Assembly (NCBI RefSeq): GCF_008830225.1
Contig: NZ_WAIE01000003.1
Coordinates: forward strand, 186,001 to 250,000
Source: Pseudodesulfovibrio senegalensis
GTDB lineage: Bacteria > Desulfobacterota > Desulfovibrionia > Desulfovibrionales > Desulfovibrionaceae
Direction: 5' to 3'
DNA length: 64,000 bases
Shown: in pieces, positions 52,791 to 61,298 of the stretch
Layout: the number at the start of each line of letters is the position of its first letter
Numbering within the stretch: the first letter of the stretch is position 1
Notes under the pieces: generated by a model
What the model saw: only the letters and a program-made list of their open reading frames with translations
Databases searched by the model: none
What the model was told of the DNA's origin: nothing
Made by a program: the position numbers and the translations under genes

Positions 52791-52816
52791 ACGGCTCCTG
52801 CGCAGGCAGGAGCCGT
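52791..52816. other. Perfect intercistronic hairpin between ridA and the symporter
   Basis: ACGGCTCCTGC pairs with GCAGGAGCCGT over 11 bp with a 4-base loop and no T-run. Probably stabilises or attenuates the operon mRNA between the two genes. Confidence 0.6.
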
Positions 52817-52823
52817 GATACGC

Positions 52824-53198
52824 CTACTTCTCCGCGATCACTTCGATTTCAACGAGAGCTTCCTTGGGCAGGCAGGCCACCTCGAAGCAGCTGCGCGCCG
52901 GGAAGGGCTTGTCGAAATAGGTGGCGTAAACCTCGTTGACCGCGGCGAAATTGCCGATGTCGCTCAAAAACACCGTGGTCTTGATGACGCGGTCCATGGA
53001 TGAACCCGCGGATTCAAGGATTGCCTTGACGTTTTCCAGCGACGCCTTGGCCTGTTCCTCGATGGTCTCGGGCATTGTTCCGGTTTCGGCGACAATGGGC
53101 AGTTGTCCGGACGTGAACACCAGATTGCCGCTGACCATACCCTGTGAGTATGGGCCAACGGCAGCAGGTGCTTTTTCGGTGTCGATACGAGTGGGCAT
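52824..53198 (-). CDS. ridA: RidA family enamine/imine deaminase
   Basis: 124 residues, the normal RidA length. Key residues: PAAVGPYSQGMVSG, LVFTSGQLPIV, and the catalytic Arg in FPARSCFEVACLPK followed by the terminal Glu (VEIEVIAEK). RidA hydrolyses reactive 2-aminoacrylate/iminopropionate to pyruvate. Being first in the same transcript as a cysteine desulfidase, it would remove the very enamine that cysteine desulfidation produces. GGAGG before the ATG. Confidence 0.94.
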   Translation of the reverse strand: MPTRIDTEKAPAAVGPYSQGMVSGNLVFTSGQLPIVAETGTMPETIEEQAKASLENVKAILESAGSSMDRVIKTTVFLSDIGNFAAVNEVYATYFDKPFPARSCFEVACLPKEALVEIEVIAEK

Positions 53199-53263
53199 GA
53201 TGCCTCCTTGTTGGTGTGATATTTCAGGGCAGGGATCGTGCCGCTGCCCTCGATTGATTTTTT

Positions 53264-53292
53264 CTTGTATTGCGAAAAAAATATTAGGTCAA
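53264..53292 (-). promoter_or_regulatory. Probable sigma-70 promoter of the ridA operon
   Basis: On the minus strand TTGACC (53287-53292), 17 bp, TACAAG (53264-53269). The intergenic region also has imperfect inverted copies of CCTCC-TTGT-GTGATA at its two ends (53203 and 53322-53336), candidate binding sites for the adjacent regulator. Confidence 0.45.
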
Positions 53293-53336
53293 TAAATTTT
53301 CTGCAAAATATAAGAAAAAATTATCACACAAGGAGG

Positions 53337-54005
53337 CTAGGAGTGGATTTTCTGCAGGTATCTGTAGATGGTCGCCTCGGAAGCTGCGAGACGGTCGGCC
53401 ACCACGGCCACCGTGCCCTTGAGCAGGAATACGCCCCGTTCGTCCAGAACGCGGACAAGGTCCATCTTTTCCGCGGCCGTCATCCGCTTGGGAGGAATTT
53501 CCGCCCGGTTGATGATCTGTTCGATGAGGTTTTCGGTCAGGTCCTCGATGGATTCGGAAAACGTTTCGCTCTGGTCGGGCGCGTCCTTGGCGTTGGCGCT
53601 GTCCTTGTTCACGAAGCTGATGATGCGGTTCAGCGTGTCCCGGGCGTTGATCATGTCCGAAAGGTCCATGTTCAGGCAGAGCATGCCGGCCAGTTCGTTG
53701 TTGTCCCGGATGAAATAGGTGGCCGAGTGCAGGGGGCGGTCATCCTTTGACCGCGCCACATAGCCCATGACCCAGTCCCGGCGTTCGTATTCCCTGGTCT
53801 TCAAAAACTTGAGGGCCAGATCCGTGAGGGGCGCGCCTTTCCTGCGGCCCGTGATGTGGTTGTTGGCGATGGCCAGCACCGAGTTTTCCTTGGATGTGGT
53901 GTCGTGCAGCACTATTTCGCAGTTGGGGCCGATGAATTCTCCCAGAAACTGGACCAGGGGGATGTAGGCGTCAATAAAACGTGGCGGCGTTTTGTGGGCG
54001 GACAA
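53337..54005 (-). CDS. YheO-type PAS-HTH transcriptional regulator
   Basis: 222 residues. The N-terminal half is the YheO PAS-like sensor domain (FLGEFIGPNCEIVLHDTT, MLCLNMDLSDMINARDTL) and the C-terminal helix-turn-helix is in LLKGTVAVVADRLAASEATIYRYL. Relatives include CyuR/DauR-type regulators that control amino-acid use, including cysteine. Starts with TTG (AAGGAG five bases upstream). Located immediately upstream of ridA and hence the presumed operon regulator. Confidence 0.85.
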   Translation of the reverse strand: MSAHKTPPRFIDAYIPLVQFLGEFIGPNCEIVLHDTTSKENSVLAIANNHITGRRKGAPLTDLALKFLKTREYERRDWVMGYVARSKDDRPLHSATYFIRDNNELAGMLCLNMDLSDMINARDTLNRIISFVNKDSANAKDAPDQSETFSESIEDLTENLIEQIINRAEIPPKRMTAAEKMDLVRVLDERGVFLLKGTVAVVADRLAASEATIYRYLQKIHS

Positions 54006-54210
54006 AGCAACTCCTTGTCGTGATAAATTTTTATTACGGAGAGATTTTGGTATCGCGGTGAAAGAGGATTTGTCAAATTGAGAATGTCGGGGGGGGCATC
54101 AGGAACGTTCGTTCACGGCCCATTTATGCGATTCGGCCGCGCGTTTGCCTCTCGCGGACGATTCGGGAGGGGGTGGGGGCCTTTTCATAGGCCTCCTCCC
54201 CATATTTCAT

Positions 54211-55497
54211 TCAAACATTTCCGCCGGAAACAAAACGCAGCATCCGGCTCAGGCCGAGGCCGTGTTGCGAATCGCCCCTGCGCATGGCCCACTCGGCCAG
54301 CGCGAATCCGGCAAGGCTCAACAATCCCAAGAGCAGATACAATGCCTCGAATCCGATCGTGTCTCCGACCATGCCGAACAGGGGTGCGGTGGCCAGCGGC
54401 ACCAGAATGAACAGGCTGCTGAGCAGGGCGAATCCGGTGCCGGAATCGTGCCCGGCGCAGGCGCGCATCATGAGGGTGAAGCCCCAGACGTTGATGCCGC
54501 CCATGAGGATGTTGTCCAGCGAAAGCACCAGCGCGGTCTTCCACGGCGCAATGGAGTGCGCCCCGGCAATGAGCACGGTATAGGCGGCCAGCCCGGCAAC
54601 GGTCAGGCAGAACACACGCAGGAAAAGGCGCGGCCCGAAGCGGTGCAGCAGCCAGCCGCTGGCAATGGTTCCGGCCAGCCCCGCGGGATAGGCGAAACGC
54701 ATCATGAGCTTGCCCATGACCGGGCCGGTCATGCCGAGGTCCACGAACAGGGGCATGCGCATCTGGAACGATGAAAAGGCAAAGGCCGTTGGCCCGATGA
54801 GCACGGGCAGCAGCCACAGCACGCCCGGACGGCGCACAAAGGCCCGCAGGCCGGTACGTTCGTGTTTCTGGCTGTCATGGCGTTCATACAGGGACGGAAT
54901 CTCCCTGTGCAGGAAAACCGGCAGGCTGAGCCCGAAGACCGTGGCCGCGAGGATGTGGCACAGGGTCTGCCAGCCAAAGGAGTCGTGCAGCACGAGCATG
55001 AGCCCGCCGCCGAGCATCATGCCCACGTAGCGCGCACCGGCCTGCACGGTATTGCCCCATGAGCGTTCGTGCGGCTCCAGTATGTCCGTGGCGTAGCCGT
55101 CCACGGCAATGTCGTTGGTGGCCATGACCATGTTCAGGAGCAGCAGCACCACGAACATGGCCGTGAAATCGGTTTCCGGCGGCATGTGCGCGGCCACGAG
55201 CAACAGGCACGCGCCCACCCATTGCAGGGGGAATATCCACGAACGCCTGCGGCCCAGCGCTGGCAGGTAGTGGGAGTCCACCCATGAGGCGTGGATGAAC
55301 TTGAAGGCCCACGGCAGATGCAGCACGAACAGCCCGCCGATGCTTGCCAGCGACATGTGGTTCTGGCGCATGATGACCGGCATGCAGCCGAACACATAGC
55401 CCATGGGAATGGCCTGGCACAGATACATGGAAGCGAGCAGCAGCATCTTGTGCGAAAGCGAACCGCCGGGGGCGGGACCGGAACGTGTGGCGGACAT
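54211..55497 (-). CDS. MFS/PAT-type permease, RhtX/AmpG-like
   Basis: 428 residues from ATG 55497 (AGGGAGA upstream), twelve predicted membrane segments. Family hints: FIHASWVDSHYLPALGRRRS and NDIAVDGYATDILEPHERSW, near the PAT/AmpG subgroup, which includes single-component siderophore importers. Because it lies directly after a TonB receptor gene and near an AraC regulator, an inner-membrane xenosiderophore importer is the best reading; muropeptide import (AmpG) is the alternative. Confidence 0.8.
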   Translation of the reverse strand: MSATRSGPAPGGSLSHKMLLLASMYLCQAIPMGYVFGCMPVIMRQNHMSLASIGGLFVLHLPWAFKFIHASWVDSHYLPALGRRRSWIFPLQWVGACLLLVAAHMPPETDFTAMFVVLLLLNMVMATNDIAVDGYATDILEPHERSWGNTVQAGARYVGMMLGGGLMLVLHDSFGWQTLCHILAATVFGLSLPVFLHREIPSLYERHDSQKHERTGLRAFVRRPGVLWLLPVLIGPTAFAFSSFQMRMPLFVDLGMTGPVMGKLMMRFAYPAGLAGTIASGWLLHRFGPRLFLRVFCLTVAGLAAYTVLIAGAHSIAPWKTALVLSLDNILMGGINVWGFTLMMRACAGHDSGTGFALLSSLFILVPLATAPLFGMVGDTIGFEALYLLLGLLSLAGFALAEWAMRRGDSQHGLGLSRMLRFVSGGNV

Positions 55498-55521
55498 GGT
55501 CGTGTCTCCCTGATGCGGCCA

Positions 55522-55552
55522 CGGTGCCGGAACCATGAATGTTCCGGCACCG
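55522..55552. other. Perfect intercistronic hairpin between receptor and permease genes
   Basis: CGGTGCCGGAAC pairs with GTTCCGGCACCG over 12 bp, loop of 7. Could set the receptor-to-permease expression ratio. Confidence 0.6.
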
Positions 55553-55566
55553 GAAGCCGCATTGTC

Positions 55567-57702
55567 TTAGAATCGGTAATCCACGGTAAGACCGAAGGTG
55601 CGGGGTGCGCCGTCTTCGGCAATGCCTGCCGTGGTGTTTTCAAAGAGCACGTATTCCTCGTCGAACACGTTTTTGGCCCACAGGTAGCAGTCGAGGTGTT
55701 CGCCCTCCACGCCCACGCGCAGGTTGACCAGATTGTACGGGTCCTCCTTCACATTGTTGGCGTCGTCAAAGTAGCGCGAGCCAACCCCGGTGAGGTTGAT
55801 TCTTCCGAAAAAGCCCCAGTCCTCGTTGAGCGGGCGGCGGTAGTCCAGCGCCAGCCCGTAGGTGTATTCGGGCACGCAAAAGATCGTGTTGCCCTCGTAG
55901 TCCACGCCGAGAACCGTGTCCTCGTATTCATCGAATTCAGCCTGTATCCACGAGAAGTTGGCGCTCAGATCCAGCCCCTGCGCAACCTTGAAGCGTGACT
56001 CCATTTCAAGGCCCATGCGGTGGGACTTGCCCGCGTTGGCCGTGTAGGACTGCATGTAGCCTGTCTCGAACAGAGGGAGTTGCTCGTCTTCGATGGTGGT
56101 GTAGAAGCCGCTCAGGTTGAGCATGAGCCGCTGGTCCATGAAGTATGACTTTACGCCCACCTCGTAGAGCCAGCTGTCTTCCTCGTCAAAGGATTCCTTG
56201 CCCGCCGGGGCCGAGGCGTCGTTGAAGCCGCCGCTGCGGTGCGCGCGGGCAACGGTTCCGTAGGCCATGTGGTCCCCGTCAAAATGCCAGGCCAGCGCCA
56301 GCTTGGGCAGAAACGCCGTGAAATCCTGCGAACCGTCCATGTGCCCGGCCGTGACCGTGGGACCGCCGGACGGGGTGTTTTCCATGGTGGAATCGGCTTC
56401 GGCGTGTTCGTATTCGAAACGCAGGCCAAGGGTCAGGTCGAGTTTGTCGAAGAAGGTGTACGTTCCCTGTCCGAACGCCGCTGCCCCGGAATTGGTCTTG
56501 TTGGTCTTGAAGTACACCTCCCGGCCCGGCGTGGGGGAATCCGCGCCAAAGGTGTTGGTGAGCTTGTTTTCGGAATCCATGTGGAAGAAGTAGGTTCCGG
56601 CCAGCCACTTGAACGGGCCGTCGTCGTCCGGCGAAACCAGCCGGAACTCCTGCGAGACGTTGTCGTCGTTCTGGATGTAGCGCTTGACCATCCTGTCCAG
56701 CGGGCTGAAGTCCGCGTCGATGTGCTCGTCGCTGTCGAAATCGCGGAACCCGGTGATGGAATGGAACGTACCGATGCCGGTTTCATATTTCGAAGTGAGG
56801 GTTGCGCCCCAGCAGTCGTTTTCCTGCGTTCCCTCGTAGTCATGGGAATAGTGGTAACGGTCGTCCTCGGGAAACGCGCCCGCCTTGACCAGTCCGTTGC
56901 GCGCGGTCCTGCGGAAGGGATAGGCCCCGTCGTCGTGCTGCTGGCCGTCCAGGGTCAGGTTGATCTCCCAATCCTGCGAGGCCAGGCAGCGCAGCTTCAG
57001 GCGCATGGCCTGACCGTCCGTGTGGCGTCCGTTGCCGCCGTCCGCGTCCACGTCGTTTTTCATGTAACCTTCGGATTCCTCGGCCATGGCGTATATGCCC
57101 ATGAAGAGCTTGTCCTCGATGATCGGCCCGCTCCAGCTGCCGCGCAGTTCCTTGCGGTCGAAGTTGGCGATGGTGGTGCCCACGTTGGCCACGACCTCGT
57201 TGTCCGGCTGGCGGGTATGCACGTTGATGACCCCGCCGATGGAGTTGCGGCCGTAGAGCGTTCCCTGCGGTCCCTTGAGCACTTCGATCCGCTCCACGTC
57301 AAAGAGCGGAAAGTTGAACATGTAGGACTTGGAATAGTTGACGTCGTCCACGTAGAAGCCCGTTGCCGGCTCGCCCGTGGGCAGGCTCTTGATGCCGCGC
57401 AGGAACATGAGGCCGTGCCTGCGGCTGCCCACGTCGTTGAATTCGAGGTTGGGCACCTGCTCGGCAAGGTCCGAGGTGTCCTCGATGCCCATGTCACGGA
57501 TGTCCGATTCCTCGAGGACCGTCATGCTGGCCGGAATGTCCTGCGCCTCTTGGGTCCGTTTTTCCGCGCTCACCGTCACCGGTTCAAGGCGCAGCGCCTC
57601 CCCGTCATCGTCCGCGGCCCATGCGGCCACGGATGCCGTCAGCAGCAGTGCGACGGCCACGGACACGATCATGCCCGCTTTCCTTCTTTTCTTTTGCATC
57701 AT
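55567..57702 (-). CDS. TonB-dependent outer-membrane receptor
   Basis: 711 residues. Signal peptide (VSVAVALLLTASVAAWA), TonB box region (ALRLEPVTVSAEKR), plug domain (DIPASMTVLEESDIRDMGI, GPQGTLYGRNSIGGVINV) and a beta-barrel ending in Phe (FGLTVDYRF), as outer-membrane insertion requires. The plug-barrel layout and length suit a siderophore receptor. The next gene is the inner-membrane permease and an AraC regulator sits behind. The ligand is not defined; no siderophore synthesis genes are nearby, so foreign siderophores are likely. Confidence 0.92.
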   Translation of the reverse strand: MMQKKRRKAGMIVSVAVALLLTASVAAWAADDDGEALRLEPVTVSAEKRTQEAQDIPASMTVLEESDIRDMGIEDTSDLAEQVPNLEFNDVGSRRHGLMFLRGIKSLPTGEPATGFYVDDVNYSKSYMFNFPLFDVERIEVLKGPQGTLYGRNSIGGVINVHTRQPDNEVVANVGTTIANFDRKELRGSWSGPIIEDKLFMGIYAMAEESEGYMKNDVDADGGNGRHTDGQAMRLKLRCLASQDWEINLTLDGQQHDDGAYPFRRTARNGLVKAGAFPEDDRYHYSHDYEGTQENDCWGATLTSKYETGIGTFHSITGFRDFDSDEHIDADFSPLDRMVKRYIQNDDNVSQEFRLVSPDDDGPFKWLAGTYFFHMDSENKLTNTFGADSPTPGREVYFKTNKTNSGAAAFGQGTYTFFDKLDLTLGLRFEYEHAEADSTMENTPSGGPTVTAGHMDGSQDFTAFLPKLALAWHFDGDHMAYGTVARAHRSGGFNDASAPAGKESFDEEDSWLYEVGVKSYFMDQRLMLNLSGFYTTIEDEQLPLFETGYMQSYTANAGKSHRMGLEMESRFKVAQGLDLSANFSWIQAEFDEYEDTVLGVDYEGNTIFCVPEYTYGLALDYRRPLNEDWGFFGRINLTGVGSRYFDDANNVKEDPYNLVNLRVGVEGEHLDCYLWAKNVFDEEYVLFENTTAGIAEDGAPRTFGLTVDYRF

Positions 57703-57920
57703 GTCACGACAACCTGAATGGATGAATGTTCACTTCCGCGGACGCGCGTGCGGTCGGCCGCACGGCTTCCCTGACCCTCGTTTGGTGTCGTAGAGATGTA
57801 TGCCGTGTTGAGAATGATTTCTGCTCTCAGCGAACATTGTTTTGCCCCGACAGCCGTAGCGCGCAAAAAGCGGCCGCAGAGAAGCCCGAACAGGCAACCC
57901 ATGCTCCGGCAAAGGAAAAG

Positions 57921-58955
57921 CTAGCGGGAAGAGGCGGAAGGACCGCGCCCACAGGCGCGGATGGACTGCATGTAGGCCTTGGGCAGCACGCCGAAGCGTT
58001 TTCTGTAGGCCGCACTGAAATGGCTGAGGTTGATGTAGCCGATGGCCCAGGCCACCTCGCTGACGTTCATGTCGCCTTCCTCAAAGAGCATTTTTGCTCG
58101 TTGCAGCCGGTATTCCTTGAGGAATCCGAACACGGAGAACCCGTAGGCCGCCCGGAATCCGGTCTGCATGCGGGTCACGCTCATGGCGAATTTTTCAGCC
58201 AGATCGGCAAGGGACGGCGGGGCGGCATGGTTTTGTTCCAAATAGCGGCGCACCGCATGGATGCGCTCCTGCTCGCGCGGGCTCAGTGCGGATTCGCGGC
58301 CGGGCGTGCCCGGCAGGTTTTCCATGAGTTGCAGGGCCAGCAGCTCCAGTACCTTGCCCTCCATGTACATGCGCGATTCGGTCCTGTTGCGCGTGCTGAA
58401 GAAGAGTTCGTTGGCGACCGCCTGAATTTTGGGGGACAGCTTTTTTTTCTTGAAAAAGTCATGGCGGGGCCGATTTTCCAGAACCCGTTGCAATTCGCGG
58501 CAGACCAGCGCCGTGTCGTCGCCGAGCATGGTTTGCAGGGTTTGCGGCAGCACATGCACATGGATGATGCGTGTATTTTGCCCGGCCGGCACGGTCACGG
58601 TTCCCCCGGCCTCGTGCAGGTAGCCCATGCCGCCCTGACCGGCCCGGTTTTCCATGTTCAGGGAACCGAGGTGGGTGTGCCGCAGGTTGTTGATGAAACC
58701 GCCTTCAAGGAAGAATCCGAAGTCGATGAAGCGGTTCCTTTTTTGATATTGGAAGGAAAAGTCGTCGGTCAGCGAGGCGTCGAGGATACTGACGCAAACA
58801 CCGGGCCGGATGCGCGCTTCCTGCCACAGTGATTTGAACTGTGCCTCCTTGCCGCCCATGCCCGGAAACTGGCGCACGGCTGCATCGGCCGCTTCAGCGG
58901 ACGTTTTTCTTGCCTGCAACGCGGTTCTTGCTGCTGTATGTGACCCGGTGGACAT
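57921..58955 (-). CDS. AraC-family transcriptional regulator (PchR-like)
   Basis: 344 residues. The N-terminal ligand domain is beta-rich (VCVSILDASLTDDFSFQYQK, VTVPAGQNTRIIHVHV). The C-terminus has two HTH units (SLADLAEKFAMSVTRMQTGF and VSEVAWAIGYINLSHFSAAY) typical of AraC proteins. Like PchR, it should respond to a siderophore and switch on the receptor gene next to it. Its own upstream region has a Fur-box-like palindrome, so iron would repress it. Confidence 0.9.
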   Translation of the reverse strand: MSTGSHTAARTALQARKTSAEAADAAVRQFPGMGGKEAQFKSLWQEARIRPGVCVSILDASLTDDFSFQYQKRNRFIDFGFFLEGGFINNLRHTHLGSLNMENRAGQGGMGYLHEAGGTVTVPAGQNTRIIHVHVLPQTLQTMLGDDTALVCRELQRVLENRPRHDFFKKKKLSPKIQAVANELFFSTRNRTESRMYMEGKVLELLALQLMENLPGTPGRESALSPREQERIHAVRRYLEQNHAAPPSLADLAEKFAMSVTRMQTGFRAAYGFSVFGFLKEYRLQRAKMLFEEGDMNVSEVAWAIGYINLSHFSAAYRKRFGVLPKAYMQSIRACGRGPSASSR

Positions 58956-58975
58956 GGCTGTGGGACTTCCTTTTT

Positions 58976-58994
58976 GATTATGAATTTCATTATC
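58976..58994. promoter_or_regulatory. Fur-box-like palindrome upstream of the AraC regulator
   Basis: On the minus strand GATAATGAAATTCATAATC matches the 19-bp E. coli Fur consensus at 16 positions and is itself nearly palindromic. Confidence 0.7.
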
Positions 58995-59095
58995 GAAAAT
59001 GAGTCATACGCGTTGATGCGGGCGCAAGTCAATACGGACATGCGCTTGTTCGGGCGCTGCAGAACAGGGGGCCTTGTTGACCGGGAAACGGAAAA

Positions 59096-59127
59096 CGCCG
59101 GTTTCAGGCGGGTACCCGAAACCGGCG
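59096..59127. terminator. Bidirectional terminator after argJ
   Basis: CGCCGGTTTC / GAAACCGGCG stem; T-rich on both sides. It closes the argJ transcript (minus). Confidence 0.8.
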
Positions 59128-59163
59128 CGTTTTTCACGTCGGGTGATGTGTGTGCCGTTTTTT

Positions 59164-60348
59164 TCAGCTTCGGTAATCCGCGTTGATGGCCACGTATTCC
59201 TTGGTCAGGTCCGAGGCCAGCAGTTCGGCCGAGGCCGATCCTGCCCCGAGTCCCACGCTGATGAGCACGTCGGTTTCGGCCATGACCGGCTCGAGCAGGG
59301 CATCCATGTCGCCGGGCACGGGCATGCCCTTTTCAAAGATGCGCACCCCGCCGATTTCCAGTGTCACGGATTCGGCGTCGAACTGTGCGCCCGAGTAGCC
59401 TGCCGCGCACATGATGCGGCCCCAGTTGGCGTCGCACCCGAACAGGGCGGTCTTGACCAGCGGGGAATCGGCTATGGCCCGCGCCACCAGTTCCGCGTCC
59501 ACCTCGTCGGCCGCGCCGCGCACCTGTATGCGCGCCACCTTGGTGCCGCCCTCGGCATCCTGCACGATCTTGTAGGCCATGTCCTGCGAGAGTTTGAGCA
59601 GCTCGTCGCACAGTATTCTGAGGTCGTCCTCGGATTCGGCCCTGACGCCGGAAGCGCCGTTGGCCATGCCGATGTAGGTGTCGTTGGTGGAGGTGTCGCC
59701 GTCAATGGTGATGCGGTTGAAGCTGTTGTCCGCGCAATAGGTGAAGATGCCCTGCCAGTGCTCCGGGTCCACGGCAGCGTCGCAGCACACGAACGAGAGC
59801 AGGGTGGCCATGTTCGGGCAGATCATGCCCGCGCCCTTGCACATGCCGAGCATGCGCACGGTGCCGCCCGAGAGCGTGAACTCGCGGCTCACCAGCTTGG
59901 GCACCGTGTCCGTGGTCATGATGGCCCGGGCAACGTCTTCGGGTGTGGATTTGCCGAGCTGTTCGCCCAGTGCGGGCATGGCGGCACGCCATTTTTCCAT
60001 GTCGAACTGCAGGCCGATGACGCCCGTGGACGCGGTCAGGATTTCGTCCTCCGGCACATGGGCGGCCGTGGCGGCCAGTTCGCGGGTTTCGCGGCAGTTG
60101 TCCGCGCCCTGCCGGCCGGTGCAGGCGTTGGCCGAACCTGCGTTGACCAGAATGGCCCGGTGCATGGGGGTTCGGTCCAGCGCGGCCCGGCAGTGCAGTA
60201 CGGGCGCGGCCTTGAAGGTGTTGGTGGTGAACACTCCGGCCGTGGCCGCGGGCGTTTCACTGACGATCATGGCCAGGTCGAGACGGCCGCTGTACTTGAG
60301 GCCGCCCTCAATGGCGGCAAAGCCGAAACCCTTGGGAACCGCTGTCAT
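59164..60348 (-). CDS. argJ: Bifunctional ornithine acetyltransferase / N-acetylglutamate synthase
   Basis: 394 residues. Transfers acetyl from N-acetylornithine to glutamate in arginine synthesis, recycling the acetyl group. The autocleavage site is visible in ILTASTGVIG (cleaved before Thr), with the upstream NAGSANACTG region forming part of the active site. C-terminal blocks FNRITIDGDTSTNDT and GRIMCAAGYSGA follow. Full-length, so both subunits are encoded. Monocistronic, closed by a bidirectional hairpin. Confidence 0.95.
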   Translation of the reverse strand: MTAVPKGFGFAAIEGGLKYSGRLDLAMIVSETPAATAGVFTTNTFKAAPVLHCRAALDRTPMHRAILVNAGSANACTGRQGADNCRETRELAATAAHVPEDEILTASTGVIGLQFDMEKWRAAMPALGEQLGKSTPEDVARAIMTTDTVPKLVSREFTLSGGTVRMLGMCKGAGMICPNMATLLSFVCCDAAVDPEHWQGIFTYCADNSFNRITIDGDTSTNDTYIGMANGASGVRAESEDDLRILCDELLKLSQDMAYKIVQDAEGGTKVARIQVRGAADEVDAELVARAIADSPLVKTALFGCDANWGRIMCAAGYSGAQFDAESVTLEIGGVRIFEKGMPVPGDMDALLEPVMAETDVLISVGLGAGSASAELLASDLTKEYVAINADYRS

Positions 60349-60410
60349 GGTCTGCTCCGTTGTTGGTTCGTGGAAAACGGTTGCATACTCCGAACAGGAC
60401 CGTTTTCCAA

Positions 60411-61241
60411 CTATTTTTCCGGTGGTATGGCGCCTGCCTCCCGCAGCGCGGCCATAGACATGCTCATGCGTTTCCCGGCATCCTCGCGGGTCCGTATTTC
60501 CACGTTGGTGGCGAAAAACCAGACATCCTTGCCGTTTTCCACCCAGCCCACGAGCCAGCCAAACTGCGGCTTAACGCGTTGCGCCCATCCTGACTTGGCG
60601 CGCATGAGCCATGTCTTGCCGCCGTTGCGGACCATGATTTTCTTCACAAAGCGCATGTGAGACGGTGAAAAAGGCAGGGTTTCAGCCTGCAACTGGCGCA
60701 GGAATTCGATCTGCTGGCGCGAGGTGATGCGCAGTCCGCCGTCGAGCCAGAAGGAGTCCGCCTTTCCTTCTATGCAGCGGTTTCCGTAGCCGCACAGGTC
60801 CACATAGTTTTGCATGCGGTCCGTGCCGATGCGTTTGGCGATGATCTGATAAACCCAGATCACGGAATGTTTGAACGCGGACTCCAGGGTTTGGTCTCTG
60901 TTCCACTCCTTTGACTGGTACCGGACGCCGTTCCATTTGAAGACCTCGTCCTTGTCGACCACTCCGGACTGCAGCGCGATGAGCGTGTGCAGTATCTTGA
61001 AGGTGGAGGCGGGCAGCCAGTCCTTTTGAGCGCGGTCCCGGTTCTTGAAGGACCATTTCTGGGTCTTGGGATTGAAGATGACCACGGACGCGCTGGTGGA
61101 TGCGGCCGGTTCCGTCTTGGGTTTTGCGGGTTCAGTCTTGCGGGCCGGTTTGATGGTGCTGGGAGCCGGGGCCTTGGGGGACGTGTGCGCACAGCCCATG
61201 CACAGCAGCAGGACCGTCAGCAGGGAGCCGAGTTTCTCCAT
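60411..61241 (-). CDS. Class D (OXA-type) beta-lactamase, lipoprotein
   Basis: 276 residues. Lipoprotein signal (LTVLLLCMGC, Cys 17) and a Pro/Lys-rich linker precede the serine beta-lactamase domain. All four class D motifs are present: S79-T-F-K (PASTFK), S126-V-I, Y152-G-N and K217-S-G, and the Trp of the omega-like region is in SFWLDGGLRIT. Active penicillin/oxacillin hydrolysis is expected; a transpeptidase role is less likely because YGN and KSG are class D-specific. A lipid anchor is uncommon but known for some OXA relatives. GGAGG before ATG. Confidence 0.88.
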   Translation of the reverse strand: MEKLGSLLTVLLLCMGCAHTSPKAPAPSTIKPARKTEPAKPKTEPAASTSASVVIFNPKTQKWSFKNRDRAQKDWLPASTFKILHTLIALQSGVVDKDEVFKWNGVRYQSKEWNRDQTLESAFKHSVIWVYQIIAKRIGTDRMQNYVDLCGYGNRCIEGKADSFWLDGGLRITSRQQIEFLRQLQAETLPFSPSHMRFVKKIMVRNGGKTWLMRAKSGWAQRVKPQFGWLVGWVENGKDVWFFATNVEIRTREDAGKRMSMSMAALREAGAIPPEK

Positions 61242-61298
61242 GAGGGCAACCTCCTCGAATCGTGGGGCGGCATCGGCACGGGACCAACGCCGAACGGG

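Noticed and set aside
60411-61241. Penicillin-binding protein / transpeptidase
   Set aside because: YGN and KSG with the WLDGGL region are class D beta-lactamase features and the domain length matches OXA enzymes.
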